Shown: positions 49,370-59,018, numbered from the stretch's first letter. The stretch is 64,000 nt of DNA from Roseovarius sp. (GCA_014359765.1 JACIYT010000008.1:1-64000); one strand, 5' to 3'. A program made the numbers and translations. The notes: generated by a model not told the origin, from the letters alone.

Positions 49370-51484
49370 TCAGCGATCCGCAGCCCCCGAAGGGATGATG
49401 ACGGCATCCGCGGCCACCGCCCCCTGACCGCGCGCCCCGACGATCAACGGGTTCACATCGATCGATTCGAGCGCCGCGCCGTGATGCGCCGCGAAGGCCG
49501 ACAGCCGCGCCAGCGATTCGGCCAGGGCCTCGATGTCGCGCTCGGGCGTCCCGCGGAACGCATCGAGCAGCTTCCGGCCGCGGATCTCGTCGATCATGCG
49601 TCGCGCCTCTGCGGGTCCGAAGGGCGCCACGCGGAACGACACGTCGCCCAGCGCCTCGACCAGCACCCCGCCCAGGCCGAACATGACCACCGGACCAAAG
49701 GCCGGATCCTGCGTCACGCCGAGAATCGCCTCGAGCCCGGGGGCGGCCTGCTCGGCGACCACCAGCCCGTCGATCCGGGCGCCGGGCGCCTTTTCGGCGG
49801 CCAGATCCAGAATGCGCGCGCCGGCGGCGCGGACCTCCTCGGCCGAACGCAGGTTGAGCGCCACGCCGCCGATATCGGACTTGTGGAGGATATCGGGCGA
49901 GGCGATCTTGAGAACCACGGGATAGCCCATGGTCTCGGCCGCCGCAGCCGCCTCGTCCGGGGTTCGGGCGAGGGTCTCGCGCACGATCGCGATGCCGGCC
50001 TCGGCGAGGAGGGCCTTGGCCTCGATCTCGTTCACCATTCCCCCGGGCAAGGGCGACAGCGCCGGCAGGTCCGGCACGGGATCGGCGGCTCCGGCGCGCG
50101 CGAAGGAGCGCGCGAAATAGCGCAGCGCGGCCATCGCGCGCACCGCGCGGGTCGGCTCCTCGAAGACGATGAAACCGGACCGCTCATAGGCGGCGCGCCC
50201 CTCCGGTTCGGTCAGCGAGCAGAACAGCATCGGCCGGCCCGGATATTTCGCCCGCGCACGTTCGAGCCCGGTCCGGATCCCCTCGTTGAGATCCGCCGAG
50301 AGGCCGACCGTGGACATGAAGATGATGGCGGCATCGATATCCCCGTCACCGAACAACACATCCATGTTGGTTTCGAGCAGGTCGATCTGGTTCACCAGCT
50401 GCGCCGTCACATCCACCGGGTTGCGCACACCGGCAAAGGGCAGCACCTCCTTGAGCTTCTTCTGCGCCGCCTCCGGCAGCGCCGGCACATCGAGCCCGAC
50501 CTTCTCGGCCTCGTCCGCCATCAGCACGCCCACCCCGCCCGAGACCGTCACAAGACCGAGCCGGTCGCCCTGCATCAGCGATCCGCTTTCCGAACAGGCA
50601 TAGGTCACGTCGAACATCTCATCGACCGATTGCGCGCGATAGACCCCATACTGGCGAAAGGCCGCGTCATAGATGGCATCGGCACCCGCCAGCGACGCGG
50701 TATGCGACTGCGCGGCCTCGGCGCCGACCGCGCTGCGCCCGACCTTCATCATCACCACCGGCTTGGAGCGGGCGCGCGCGAGTTCCAGCGCCTCGACCAG
50801 CCGGTCGCGATCGGTCGCGCCCTCGAGATAGCCCATGATCACGCGGGTCGCGTCATCCTGCGCGCAATAGGCCACGGCATCGGCGAAATCCACGTCACAG
50901 GAATTGCCCGTCGTCGCCCAGAGATTGACCCCCAGCCCCCGCATCCGCACCAGCGTCATGCAGTAGGAGCCGAAGGCGCCGCTCTGGCTGACGATCGACA
51001 CGCCGCCGGGGCGCGGCAGGTGGTCCTGCACCCCCGGCGTGAAGGTGGCGTAGAGATTGTGGCGCACATTGGCAATGCCGAGACAGTTCGGCCCGACCAG
51101 CCGCATTCCGGCCTCGCGCGCGATATCGACCATGCGCGCCTGAAGCGCCGCCCCCTCGGCATCGACCTCCGAGAAGCCGGAGCTGAAGATCACCGCGCCC
51201 CGCACCCCGCGCGCCGCGCAATCCTCGATCGCCTTGACGGCCAGCGGCGCCGGCAGGGCGATCACCGCCAGGTCGGGAACCAGCGGCGCCTCGGAAATCG
51301 ACGGATAGGCCGGCAGCCCCTGCACCTCGGCCGATTTCGGATTGATCGGCAGGATCGGCCCGGCAAAGCCGTGCCGCCGGAGGAAATCCACCGGCCTGCC
51401 GCCGATCCGCCTGGGATCGCCCGAGGCGCCGATCACGGCAACCGAACGCGGGGAGAAAATGGCATCCATTCCGTCGATACGCAT
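49370..51484 (-). CDS. Fused ADP-forming acyl-CoA synthetase (acetate-CoA ligase family, alpha+beta)
   Basis: CoA-binding FSPRSVAVIGASGDPRRIGGRPVDFLRRHGF, phospho-His region AAQSHTASLAGADAIYDAAFRQYG, ATP-grasp EIEAKALLAEAGIAIVRETL...LKIASPDILHKSDIGGVALNL. Confidence 0.92.
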   Translation of the reverse strand: MRIDGMDAIFSPRSVAVIGASGDPRRIGGRPVDFLRRHGFAGPILPINPKSAEVQGLPAYPSISEAPLVPDLAVIALPAPLAVKAIEDCAARGVRGAVIFSSGFSEVDAEGAALQARMVDIAREAGMRLVGPNCLGIANVRHNLYATFTPGVQDHLPRPGGVSIVSQSGAFGSYCMTLVRMRGLGVNLWATTGNSCDVDFADAVAYCAQDDATRVIMGYLEGATDRDRLVEALELARARSKPVVMMKVGRSAVGAEAAQSHTASLAGADAIYDAAFRQYGVYRAQSVDEMFDVTYACSESGSLMQGDRLGLVTVSGGVGVLMADEAEKVGLDVPALPEAAQKKLKEVLPFAGVRNPVDVTAQLVNQIDLLETNMDVLFGDGDIDAAIIFMSTVGLSADLNEGIRTGLERARAKYPGRPMLFCSLTEPEGRAAYERSGFIVFEEPTRAVRAMAALRYFARSFARAGAADPVPDLPALSPLPGGMVNEIEAKALLAEAGIAIVRETLARTPDEAAAAAETMGYPVVLKIASPDILHKSDIGGVALNLRSAEEVRAAGARILDLAAEKAPGARIDGLVVAEQAAPGLEAILGVTQDPAFGPVVMFGLGGVLVEALGDVSFRVAPFGPAEARRMIDEIRGRKLLDAFRGTPERDIEALAESLARLSAFAAHHGAALESIDVNPLIVGARGQGAVAADAVIIPSGAADR

Positions 51485-51507
51485 GAGACTTTCCTTGATG
51501 GTCTGGG

Positions 51508-52674
51508 TCAGTAGGACTTGGGCAGGCCGAGCGCCCTCTCGGCGATGAAGGAGAGGATGAGCTGCGGTGTCACCGGCGCGATGCGGAACAGGATGGCCTC
51601 GCGCACGAGGCGCTCGACATGGTATTCCTTGGCATATCCGAAGCCGCCAAAGGTCAGCTGCGCGGTCTGCGTCGCCTTCACCGCCGCTTCGCCGGCGAGG
51701 TATTTCGCGGCATTGGCCTCGTTGCCGCAGGGCTTGCCCGCGTCATAGAGCGCGCCGCCATGCATCGCCATCAGGTTCGCGGCCTCCAGCTCGGCCCAGC
51801 AGGCGGCCAGCGGATGCTGCACGCCCTGATTCTGGCCGATCGGCCGGCCGAAGACGACCCGCTCGTTGGCATAATCGGCCGCCCGCCTGATCGCGTTGCG
51901 CCCGATGCCGACCGCTTCGGCGGCGATCAGCACCCGCTCGGGGTTCAGCCCGTGCAGGATCTGGCGAAAGCCCTGCCCCTCCTCTCCGATCAGATCCGCC
52001 GCCGGAATCGGCAGGCCGTCGATGAACAGCTCGTTCGAATCCACGCATTTGCGGCCCATCTTCTCGATCTCGCGCACGGTGACGAAATTGCGGTCGAGAT
52101 CGGTATAGAACAGGCTCAGCCCCTCGGTCGGCTTCGACACCTCCTCGAGCGGCGTGGTCCGCGCCAGCAGCAGGATCTTGTCCGCCACCTGGGCGGTCGA
52201 GATCCACACCTTCTGGCCATGCACGACATAGCGATCGCCCTGGCGCACGGCGCGGGTCTTGAGCCGGGTGGTGTCAAGCCCGGTGGTCGGCTCGGTCACG
52301 CCGAAACAGGCCCGCTCCTCGCCGGCCACCAGCGGCGGCAGGTATTTGCGCTTCTGTTCCTCGGTGCCAAAGCGCACGACCGGGTTCAGCCCGAAGATGT
52401 TCATGTGCACGGCCGAGGCCGCGCTGTTGCCGCCGCCCGATTCCGCGATGGCCTGCATCATGATCGCGGCATCGACGATGCCGAGACCGGCGCCGCCATA
52501 TTCCTCGGGAATGGCAATGCCGAGCCAGCCGTCGCGGGCGAGCTTCTGGTGAAGCTCGACCGGAAAGCCGCCCTCGCGATCCTTGCGCAGCCAGAATTCG
52601 TCGTCGAACTCGGCACAGATCCGCAGGATCGCGTCGCGGATCCCCTGCTGTTCGGGCGTCATCTGATAGGTCAT
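51508..52674 (-). CDS. Acyl-CoA dehydrogenase family protein
   Basis: AIPEEYGGAGLGIVDAAIMMQAIAESGG, ACFGVTEPTTGLDTTRLKTRAVRQGDRYVVHGQKVWIS, GFGYAKEYHVERLVREAILFRIAPVTPQLILSFIAERALGLPKSY. Confidence 0.93.
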   Translation of the reverse strand: MTYQMTPEQQGIRDAILRICAEFDDEFWLRKDREGGFPVELHQKLARDGWLGIAIPEEYGGAGLGIVDAAIMMQAIAESGGGNSAASAVHMNIFGLNPVVRFGTEEQKRKYLPPLVAGEERACFGVTEPTTGLDTTRLKTRAVRQGDRYVVHGQKVWISTAQVADKILLLARTTPLEEVSKPTEGLSLFYTDLDRNFVTVREIEKMGRKCVDSNELFIDGLPIPAADLIGEEGQGFRQILHGLNPERVLIAAEAVGIGRNAIRRAADYANERVVFGRPIGQNQGVQHPLAACWAELEAANLMAMHGGALYDAGKPCGNEANAAKYLAGEAAVKATQTAQLTFGGFGYAKEYHVERLVREAILFRIAPVTPQLILSFIAERALGLPKSY

Positions 52675-52704
52675 GGTCTTCTTCTCCTGTCTCGCGGCGC
52701 GCGC

Positions 52705-53919
52705 TCAGCGGCCGGGTTCGCCCAAAATGCCCTTGTCGATCAGGGCGTCGATTTGCCCGGCATCGAATCCGAGCTCATCGAGAACGGCGCGGCTGTCCGC
52801 CCCCAGATCCCGGCGCCCGAGCCAGCGCAGGCGGCCGGGCGTCCGGTCGAGCCGGGGCACCGGGCCGACAACCTTCGTGTCGTCCCCCTCGACGCCCACG
52901 ATATCGCCCCGCGCCGCGATCTGGGGATCGGCCAGGATGTCATCGACATCATAGATCAGCGCCGCCACGGCATCATGCTTGCGGAAGATGTCGATCGCCT
53001 CCTGCGCGTCGTGCCGGGCGACGAAGGCGCCGAGGCGTTCCACGATCTCGTCCATATGCTCGGCAAAGCCCTCGAGCGTCCGGAATTGCGGCTGTTCGGC
53101 CCAGTCCTTGCCGCCCGCCGCCGCCAGCAGGCGCCGCCCGGTCTCGGCGCTTCCTGCGGTGATCGTCACCCATTTTCCGTCCCGGGCGCGGAAAACGCCG
53201 GCCGGCGCGTAGGAATTCGGCGCCTGGAGCCCGTTGCGATCGACCCGCAACCCGGCACCGGTGCGCGTCGGCACATGATAGTCGATCAGGCGCAACAGCG
53301 GCTCGAAGATCGCCAGATCGACGACCTGGCCGCGCGCGGTGCCGCTCTGCACCGCGTGCAGCGCGATCATCGCCCCGTAGGCCGCCATCAGGCCGGTGGT
53401 GGAATCGGCGGCCGGAAAACCGGGATGCATCGGCGCGTTGTCAGGAAAGCCGGTGATATGGGCGAGCCCGCTCATCGCCTCGCCCGCCCGGCCAAAGCCC
53501 GGCCAGGACGCCCGCGGCCCCGTCTGGCCATAGCCCGAGATCCGCACGATCACCAGATCGGGGTTCCAGCCATGCAGGACCTCCGGCCCCAGCCCGGCCC
53601 GCTCCAGCACGCCGGGGCGGAAATTCTCGATCAGCACATGCGCACCGGTCACCAGGCGGCGCAGCACCTCGCGCCCCTCCTCCGATTTCCAGTCCAGCGC
53701 GACGAGCCGCTTGTTGCGGGCCAGCGTCTTCCACCAGACGCCCACCCCGTCGCGGGCGCGCGCGCTCAGGACCCGCAGCATGTCACCCTCGCCGGGGCGC
53801 TCGATCTTGACCACATCGGCGCCGAAATCGGAGAGCAGCGCGCCGCACATCGGCGCGGCGATCACATGCCCCATTTCAATGACCTTCAGATCGCCAAGCG
53901 GTCCGTCTTTCGTGCTCAC
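52705..53919 (-). CDS. CaiB/BaiF family (type III) CoA-transferase
   Basis: LGDLKVIEMGHVIAAPMCGALLSDFGADVVKIERPGEGDMLR, ALDWKSEEGREVLRRLVTGAHVLIENFRPGVLERAGLG. GTG start with GGAGG RBS at 53919 preferred over 53940. Confidence 0.94.
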   Translation of the reverse strand: MSTKDGPLGDLKVIEMGHVIAAPMCGALLSDFGADVVKIERPGEGDMLRVLSARARDGVGVWWKTLARNKRLVALDWKSEEGREVLRRLVTGAHVLIENFRPGVLERAGLGPEVLHGWNPDLVIVRISGYGQTGPRASWPGFGRAGEAMSGLAHITGFPDNAPMHPGFPAADSTTGLMAAYGAMIALHAVQSGTARGQVVDLAIFEPLLRLIDYHVPTRTGAGLRVDRNGLQAPNSYAPAGVFRARDGKWVTITAGSAETGRRLLAAAGGKDWAEQPQFRTLEGFAEHMDEIVERLGAFVARHDAQEAIDIFRKHDAVAALIYDVDDILADPQIAARGDIVGVEGDDTKVVGPVPRLDRTPGRLRWLGRRDLGADSRAVLDELGFDAGQIDALIDKGILGEPGR

Positions 53920-54015
53920 GCAGTTGCCTCCATCCATCAATTTCCAGTCGTCAAGCCCGAATTTTCCGGGCTGGCGCGGTCATCTTGCGCAAAAGAGAAA
54001 TCCATTGCGAGAACA

Positions 54016-54033
54016 ATCTAACATTCGTTAGAT
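54016..54033. promoter_or_regulatory. Candidate operator palindrome in divergent promoter
   Basis: ATCTAAC-ATTC-GTTAGAT, perfect 7-bp arms with 4-bp spacer, in the 155-bp space between divergently transcribed genes. Confidence 0.55.
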
Positions 54034-54074
54034 CGCCGCGATCAGCGCCGAATTCAGACTTGACGGAGGAAAAC

Positions 54075-55490
54075 GTGACAGGAAACGAGACGAATCAACA
54101 GGCGGGCCGCCGGCCCCCGGTCGCCGAGGCGCTCGATGCGTTGTTCGATCCCGAAACGATTGCCGTGGTCGGGGCGTCCCGCACCAGGGGCAAGCTCGGC
54201 CAGCAGGTTCTCGCCCTGCTCAGGAGCAACGGCTATGCGGGGCGGATCATTCCCGTGAACCCTTCGGGCGGAGAGATCGAAGGCCTCCCCGCCGCGCGCA
54301 GCCTCGAGGAGATCGACTGCCCGATCGACGTGGTCATTCTGGCGACACCGGTCAACATCGCCCTCGACGCGCTGGAGACCTGCGCCCGGCTCGACGTGAA
54401 GGCGGTGGTCGGCGTGACCTCCGGCTTCTCGGAGGCGGGCGGTGACGGCCATGCCAACGAGGCGCGGCTGCGGCGGATCCTGCGCGATGCGCCGTTCCGG
54501 CTGATCGGGCCGAATTGCGAGGGCGTGGTGCGCCCCGCGGCCAATCTGCAACTGACCTTCAGCCCGATGTTCAACGGCCTGCGGCCCGGCCCGGTGGCGA
54601 TGATCTCGCAGTCCGGCGCGCTGGCGGGCCTGATGGCGCTGCGGCTGGGGGAACGGGGCGTGGGCATCAACGCCATCGTCTCCAGCGGCAACGAGAGCGA
54701 CCTGACCGCGGCGGACCTGCTCGAACATCTCGGCAACGATCCGCAGACCGCCGTCGTGCTGTGCTATGTCGAGGAGTTGCGCGACGGGCGCCGCTTTGCC
54801 GAAGCGGCACGGCGCCTCGTGCAGGCGGGCAAGCATGTCGTCGCGGTCAAGGGCGGGCGCAGTCGCGCCGGCTCGCGCGCGGTGCAGTCGCATACCGGCG
54901 CAATGGCCGGCGATGACCGCGTCATCAGCGCGATCTTCCGCGAAACCGGAGTGATCCGGGCGCAGGAATCGGTCGCCGCCGTCGATGCCGTGACCGCGCT
55001 GGCCGCCGGTCGGCGCCCCGCGGGCAACCGGGTCGGCATCATTTCGGTCACGGGCGGACTCGGCGTCGAGATGACCGATCTCGCCGAGAGCGCGGGCTTC
55101 GAGGTTCCGGTGCTGGCCGAAACGACGCAGCAAGCGCTGTCGCAATATGTGCCGTTTTACGGATCGGTGACGAATCCGGTCGATCTGACCGGCGTGGTGC
55201 TGGCGAATCCGACCTATGTGGGGCGCTGTCTTGCGGCGGTCGCCGCCGATCCGGGGGTGGATATCGCCATCGCAATCATCACATTCGTGCCGGATCAGCA
55301 GTTCATCGAGGCCCTGGCCGAGGCCTACGAAGGCACCGACAAGCCGGTGCTGATCGTCTGGACGGGGGCCGCGCGCAGCAGCGCCTCGGGCGATTCGCTG
55401 CGCGACCGGGCCGTGCCCGTCTATGATTCGCCGGCGCGCGCCGCATCGGGCCTCACGGCCCTCCTGCCCATGAAAGGAGAAGTGCGATGA
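54075..55490 (+). CDS. ADP-forming acyl-CoA synthetase, CoA-binding (alpha-like) subunit
   Basis: ALFDPETIAVVGASRTRGKLGQQVLALLRSNGYAGRIIPVNPSGGEIEGLPAARSLEEI, FRLIGPNCEGVVRP, RAVQSHTGAMAGDD. GTG at 54075 with GGAGGA RBS. Confidence 0.9.
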   Translation: MTGNETNQQAGRRPPVAEALDALFDPETIAVVGASRTRGKLGQQVLALLRSNGYAGRIIPVNPSGGEIEGLPAARSLEEIDCPIDVVILATPVNIALDALETCARLDVKAVVGVTSGFSEAGGDGHANEARLRRILRDAPFRLIGPNCEGVVRPAANLQLTFSPMFNGLRPGPVAMISQSGALAGLMALRLGERGVGINAIVSSGNESDLTAADLLEHLGNDPQTAVVLCYVEELRDGRRFAEAARRLVQAGKHVVAVKGGRSRAGSRAVQSHTGAMAGDDRVISAIFRETGVIRAQESVAAVDAVTALAAGRRPAGNRVGIISVTGGLGVEMTDLAESAGFEVPVLAETTQQALSQYVPFYGSVTNPVDLTGVVLANPTYVGRCLAAVAADPGVDIAIAIITFVPDQQFIEALAEAYEGTDKPVLIVWTGAARSSASGDSLRDRAVPVYDSPARAASGLTALLPMKGEVR

Positions 55491-56158
55491 CCCCCCGCGA
55501 GACCCTCGAAGCCTGGCAGCGCGCCGGGCGCCGCGTGGTTCACGAGGCGGATGCGAAGGCGCTGCTGGCGCGGATCGGCGTGCCGGTGCCCGAACGCGAC
55601 CCCGCCGGCGGGCGCTGTGTCGCCAAGCTGTGCCATGACGGCTATCCGCACAAGTCCGACCACGGTCTCGTGCGGCTCGGCCTCACCCCGGAGGAGGCCG
55701 TGGCGGCGGTCGCCGAAATGGCGGCGCGGATCCCCGGCGGCACCCCGCTGATCGAGGCGATGGAACAGGGCGCCGTGGCCGAGTGGATCGTCGGCTGCAA
55801 GCGCGACGACACCTTCGGCCCGATCGTCCTCGCCGGCCCCGGCGGGATTCTCGTGGAACTGATCGACGCGGCGGAGATCCGCCTCGCCCCGGTCACGCAG
55901 GAGGGTGCCGCGGCGATGCTGGGCACGGGTCCCGGTGCACGGCTGCTCGAGGGGCTGCGCGGCGCCCCGGCGGCCGACCGCGCAGCCCTCGCCCGGCTGA
56001 TTTCGCGCGTATCTGTTTTCTTCGCCGAGAACGCCGATCTGGTCTCGGAAATCGAGATAAATCCTGTGATGGTTCGCGCCGACGGCAAGGGGCTGGTCGC
56101 TGCCGATGCGCTGATCGTCCTGGCGCCCGCGGTGGGAAACAAGGAGCACGACGCATGA
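55487..56158 (+). CDS. ADP-forming acyl-CoA synthetase, ATP-grasp (beta-like) subunit
   Basis: VHEADAKALLARIGVPVPERDPAGGRCVAKLCHDGYPHKSDHGLVRLGLTPEEAVAAVAEMAARIPG...EIEINPVMVRADGKGLVAADALIVL. Confidence 0.88.
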   Translation: MTPRETLEAWQRAGRRVVHEADAKALLARIGVPVPERDPAGGRCVAKLCHDGYPHKSDHGLVRLGLTPEEAVAAVAEMAARIPGGTPLIEAMEQGAVAEWIVGCKRDDTFGPIVLAGPGGILVELIDAAEIRLAPVTQEGAAAMLGTGPGARLLEGLRGAPAADRAALARLISRVSVFFAENADLVSEIEINPVMVRADGKGLVAADALIVLAPAVGNKEHDA

Positions 56159-56655
56159 TACGCAAGCCATTCGGCGCATTGTCCATCGGCGAGACCGGCG
56201 TCTCGATCGGCCGCACCATGACCGAAACCGACGTGGTCAATTTCTGCATGTTGACCGGGAACTGGCTCGAGCTGCATTCCAATGTCGAGCACGCCCGCAG
56301 CTCGCTCTATGGCCAGCGCCTCGTGCAGGGCAGCCTCGTGTTCTCGATCGTCAACGCGATGATCCCCTTCGAGAGCTCGGTTCTCGCCGCCTTCTACGGC
56401 TGCGACAAGCTGCGCTTTCTGCGGCCCACATTCATCGGCGACACGCTCTGGGCGCGCGCCGAGATCGTGGACCTCAAGGACCACGACGACAGGCACGGCG
56501 TGGTCACCAACAAGCTGGAGGGCATCAACCAGCGCGACGAAACGGTGATGCGCTGCCTGTTCAGCCTGCTGATCCGCAAGACCCCGCTCGACCATCCCGG
56601 CGAGCCGCCCGCGATCAAGGCCGCCCGCGCCGCAACCAGGGGAGAAACGGCATGA
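56155..56655 (+). CDS. MaoC-like hotdog-fold protein
   Basis: SIGRTMTETDVVNFCMLTGNWLELHSNVEHARSSLYGQRLVQGSLVFSIVNAMI. Confidence 0.85.
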   Translation: MIRKPFGALSIGETGVSIGRTMTETDVVNFCMLTGNWLELHSNVEHARSSLYGQRLVQGSLVFSIVNAMIPFESSVLAAFYGCDKLRFLRPTFIGDTLWARAEIVDLKDHDDRHGVVTNKLEGINQRDETVMRCLFSLLIRKTPLDHPGEPPAIKAARAATRGETA

Positions 56656-57794
56656 ACTTCCTGACACCCGAACAGGAGATGTGGCGCGCCACCGTCGGAC
56701 GGTTCGTCGATGAGGAAATCGGCCGCGATTATATCCGCAAATGCGACCGCGAGCGCGCCTATCCCTACGAGGCCTATGAAAAGGTGGCCCGGCAGGGCTG
56801 GCTCGGCATCCTGTTTTCGGAGGAGAGCGGCGGGCTGGGCGGCGACATCGTCGATTACGCGCTGATGTGCGAGGGGCTGGCGAAATACGGCTTCGACTTC
56901 GCGACCGGCCTGATGGTGGCGACCTTCACCGCGATGAATATCGAGAAATTCGGCACGCCCGAGCAGAAGGAACGCTATATCCAGCCGTTCCTCGATGGCG
57001 ACATCCGCTTTTCGATCTCGATTTCCGAGCCGGGCGCCGGATCGGATGCCGCCTCGACCAGGACACGCGCCCGACGCGAGGGCAACGGCTGGGTGGTCAA
57101 GGGGCAGAAGCTCTGGTGCTCGGGGGCGGCGGCGGACAATGCGATCCTCGCCATGCTGACCCGGACCGACCCCGACGCGCCCAAGCACAAGGGCCTGTCG
57201 GTGTTCCTGATCCCCAACGATACCGAGGGGCTCGATATCCGCAAGTTGCCGACGATGGCGCGGCGCGCGACCGGCACCACCGAGATCTTCGTGGACGACG
57301 TGAAACTGCCCGCCGACGCCCTTCTGGGCCAGGAGAACGAGGGCTGGAAGATCATCACCGACCACCTCGAGCTGGAGCGGGTGGCGGTCGCCGCGGCCTA
57401 TGTCGGCAATGCCCAGACCGCGGTGGACGACGCCCTGCGCTATGCCCATGAGCGGATTCAGTTCGACCGGCCGATCTTTGACTTCCAGGTGATCCGCCAC
57501 ATGCTTGCCGACATGCAGACCCAGGTGGACGCCGCGCGGCTGCTGGTCTATCGCGCCGCAAACATGGCCGCCGCAAGGCAGCCCTGCATGCGCGAGGTCT
57601 CGATGGCAAAGCTCTTTGCCTCCGAGACCCTGCAAACCGTCACGCGCAACGGGATGCAGATCCTCGGCGGTCATTCCATGCTGCCCGAGGCGGACATGGA
57701 ACGCTATTTCCGCGAGGGCATGCAGAGCACGATCGGCGGCGGCACCTCGCAGATCCAGCGCACACTCATCGCCAAGACCATGCGCCCGGGCTGA
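56652..57794 (+). CDS. Acyl-CoA dehydrogenase family protein
   Basis: LFSEESGGLGGDIVDYALMCEGLAKYGFDFATGLMV, FSISISEPGAGSDAASTRTRARREGNGWVVKGQKLWCSG, MERYFREGMQSTIGGGTSQIQRTLIAK. Confidence 0.94.
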   Translation: MNFLTPEQEMWRATVGRFVDEEIGRDYIRKCDRERAYPYEAYEKVARQGWLGILFSEESGGLGGDIVDYALMCEGLAKYGFDFATGLMVATFTAMNIEKFGTPEQKERYIQPFLDGDIRFSISISEPGAGSDAASTRTRARREGNGWVVKGQKLWCSGAAADNAILAMLTRTDPDAPKHKGLSVFLIPNDTEGLDIRKLPTMARRATGTTEIFVDDVKLPADALLGQENEGWKIITDHLELERVAVAAAYVGNAQTAVDDALRYAHERIQFDRPIFDFQVIRHMLADMQTQVDAARLLVYRAANMAAARQPCMREVSMAKLFASETLQTVTRNGMQILGGHSMLPEADMERYFREGMQSTIGGGTSQIQRTLIAKTMRPG

Positions 57795-57841
57795 GGCCGG
57801 GGCCGGATCGGCCGCGATCGGAGAACAAGGAGAAAGAGCAC

Positions 57842-59014
57842 ATGAAGAACGGACGCGATCCGGTGATCGTCGGGCTGGCCGATGCGCCCCTCGAGGACGG
57901 GAAATTCGTCACCAGGGCCTCGGTCCTGGGACATGCCGCCCTCGTCGCCAAGGCCGCCGTCGAGGAGGCGGGTCTGACGCTGGACGATGTGGATGGCCTG
58001 CTGACCGCCGGCATGTGGGGGGTGCCGGGGCCCGGACAGCTCGCGACGGTGACGCTGGGCGAATATCTCGGCATCATGCCGAGCTTCGTGGACGGCACCA
58101 ATATCGGCGGTTCGGCCTTCGAGGCCCATGTCGCCCATGCCGCCATGGCGCTGCGCGAGGGCTATTGCGAGGTGGCCCTGATCGTTTACAGCTCGGACCA
58201 GAAATCGCTGCGCAGCCGCAATCTCGGCGGCCGCCCCTCGGTCCTCTCGATGCAGCACGAGACCCCCTACGGGATGCCGACCCCCGTGGGCGGCTACGCG
58301 ATGGCGGCACAACGGCACATGCACGAATTCGGCACCACCTCCGAGAATCTGGCCGAAATCGCCGTCGCCACCCGGAAATGGGCACAGCTGAACCCGGCAG
58401 CCACGCGGCGCGATCCGCTCTCCGTCGAGGACGTGCTGTCGAGCACGATGATCTCCGAACCGCTGCACCTTCTCGACTGCTGCCTCGTCACCGACGGGGC
58501 GGGCGCGATCGTCATGACCACGGCGGAACGGGCAAGGGACCTCCGGACCCGGCCGATCGCCGTCAAGGGCCATGGCGAGGCGCATACCCACTGGGCGATC
58601 GGCGAGATGCCCGACCTTGCCCGCCTGCTGCCGGCGCAGAAGGCCGGCGAAAAGGCGATGAAGATGGCCGGGCTGCGCCATTCGGATATCGACGTGGTCG
58701 AGATCTACGACAGTTTCACCATCACGGTCCTGCTGACGCTCGAGGCGCTGGGCTTCTGCGGGATCGGCGAGGGGGGGGATTTCGTCTCGGGCCAGCGCAC
58801 GGCGCCCGGCGGCGCCTTTCCCATGAACACCAATGGCGGCGGCCTGTCGGCGCTGCATCCGGGCATGTACGGGATTTTCCTGCTGATCGAGGCCACCCGG
58901 CAGCTGCGCGGCGATTGCGGCGCGCGGCAGGTCGAGGGCGCCGAGACCGCGCTGGTGCATGGCACGGGGGGCACGCTGTCCTCCGGCGCGACCGTGATCT
59001 TGCAGAAGGACTGA
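57842..59014 (+). CDS. Thiolase-superfamily (SCP-x/lipid-transfer-type) protein lacking the nucleophilic Cys; Ltp2-like
   Basis: Thiolase fold DGTNIGGSAFEAHVAHAAMALREGYCEVALIVYSSD; DIDVVEIYDSFTITVLLTLEALGFC; NTNGGGLSALHPGMYG; HGTGGTLSSGATVIL. Confidence 0.88.
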   Translation: MKNGRDPVIVGLADAPLEDGKFVTRASVLGHAALVAKAAVEEAGLTLDDVDGLLTAGMWGVPGPGQLATVTLGEYLGIMPSFVDGTNIGGSAFEAHVAHAAMALREGYCEVALIVYSSDQKSLRSRNLGGRPSVLSMQHETPYGMPTPVGGYAMAAQRHMHEFGTTSENLAEIAVATRKWAQLNPAATRRDPLSVEDVLSSTMISEPLHLLDCCLVTDGAGAIVMTTAERARDLRTRPIAVKGHGEAHTHWAIGEMPDLARLLPAQKAGEKAMKMAGLRHSDIDVVEIYDSFTITVLLTLEALGFCGIGEGGDFVSGQRTAPGGAFPMNTNGGGLSALHPGMYGIFLLIEATRQLRGDCGARQVEGAETALVHGTGGTLSSGATVILQKD

Positions 59015-59018
59015 ACCG

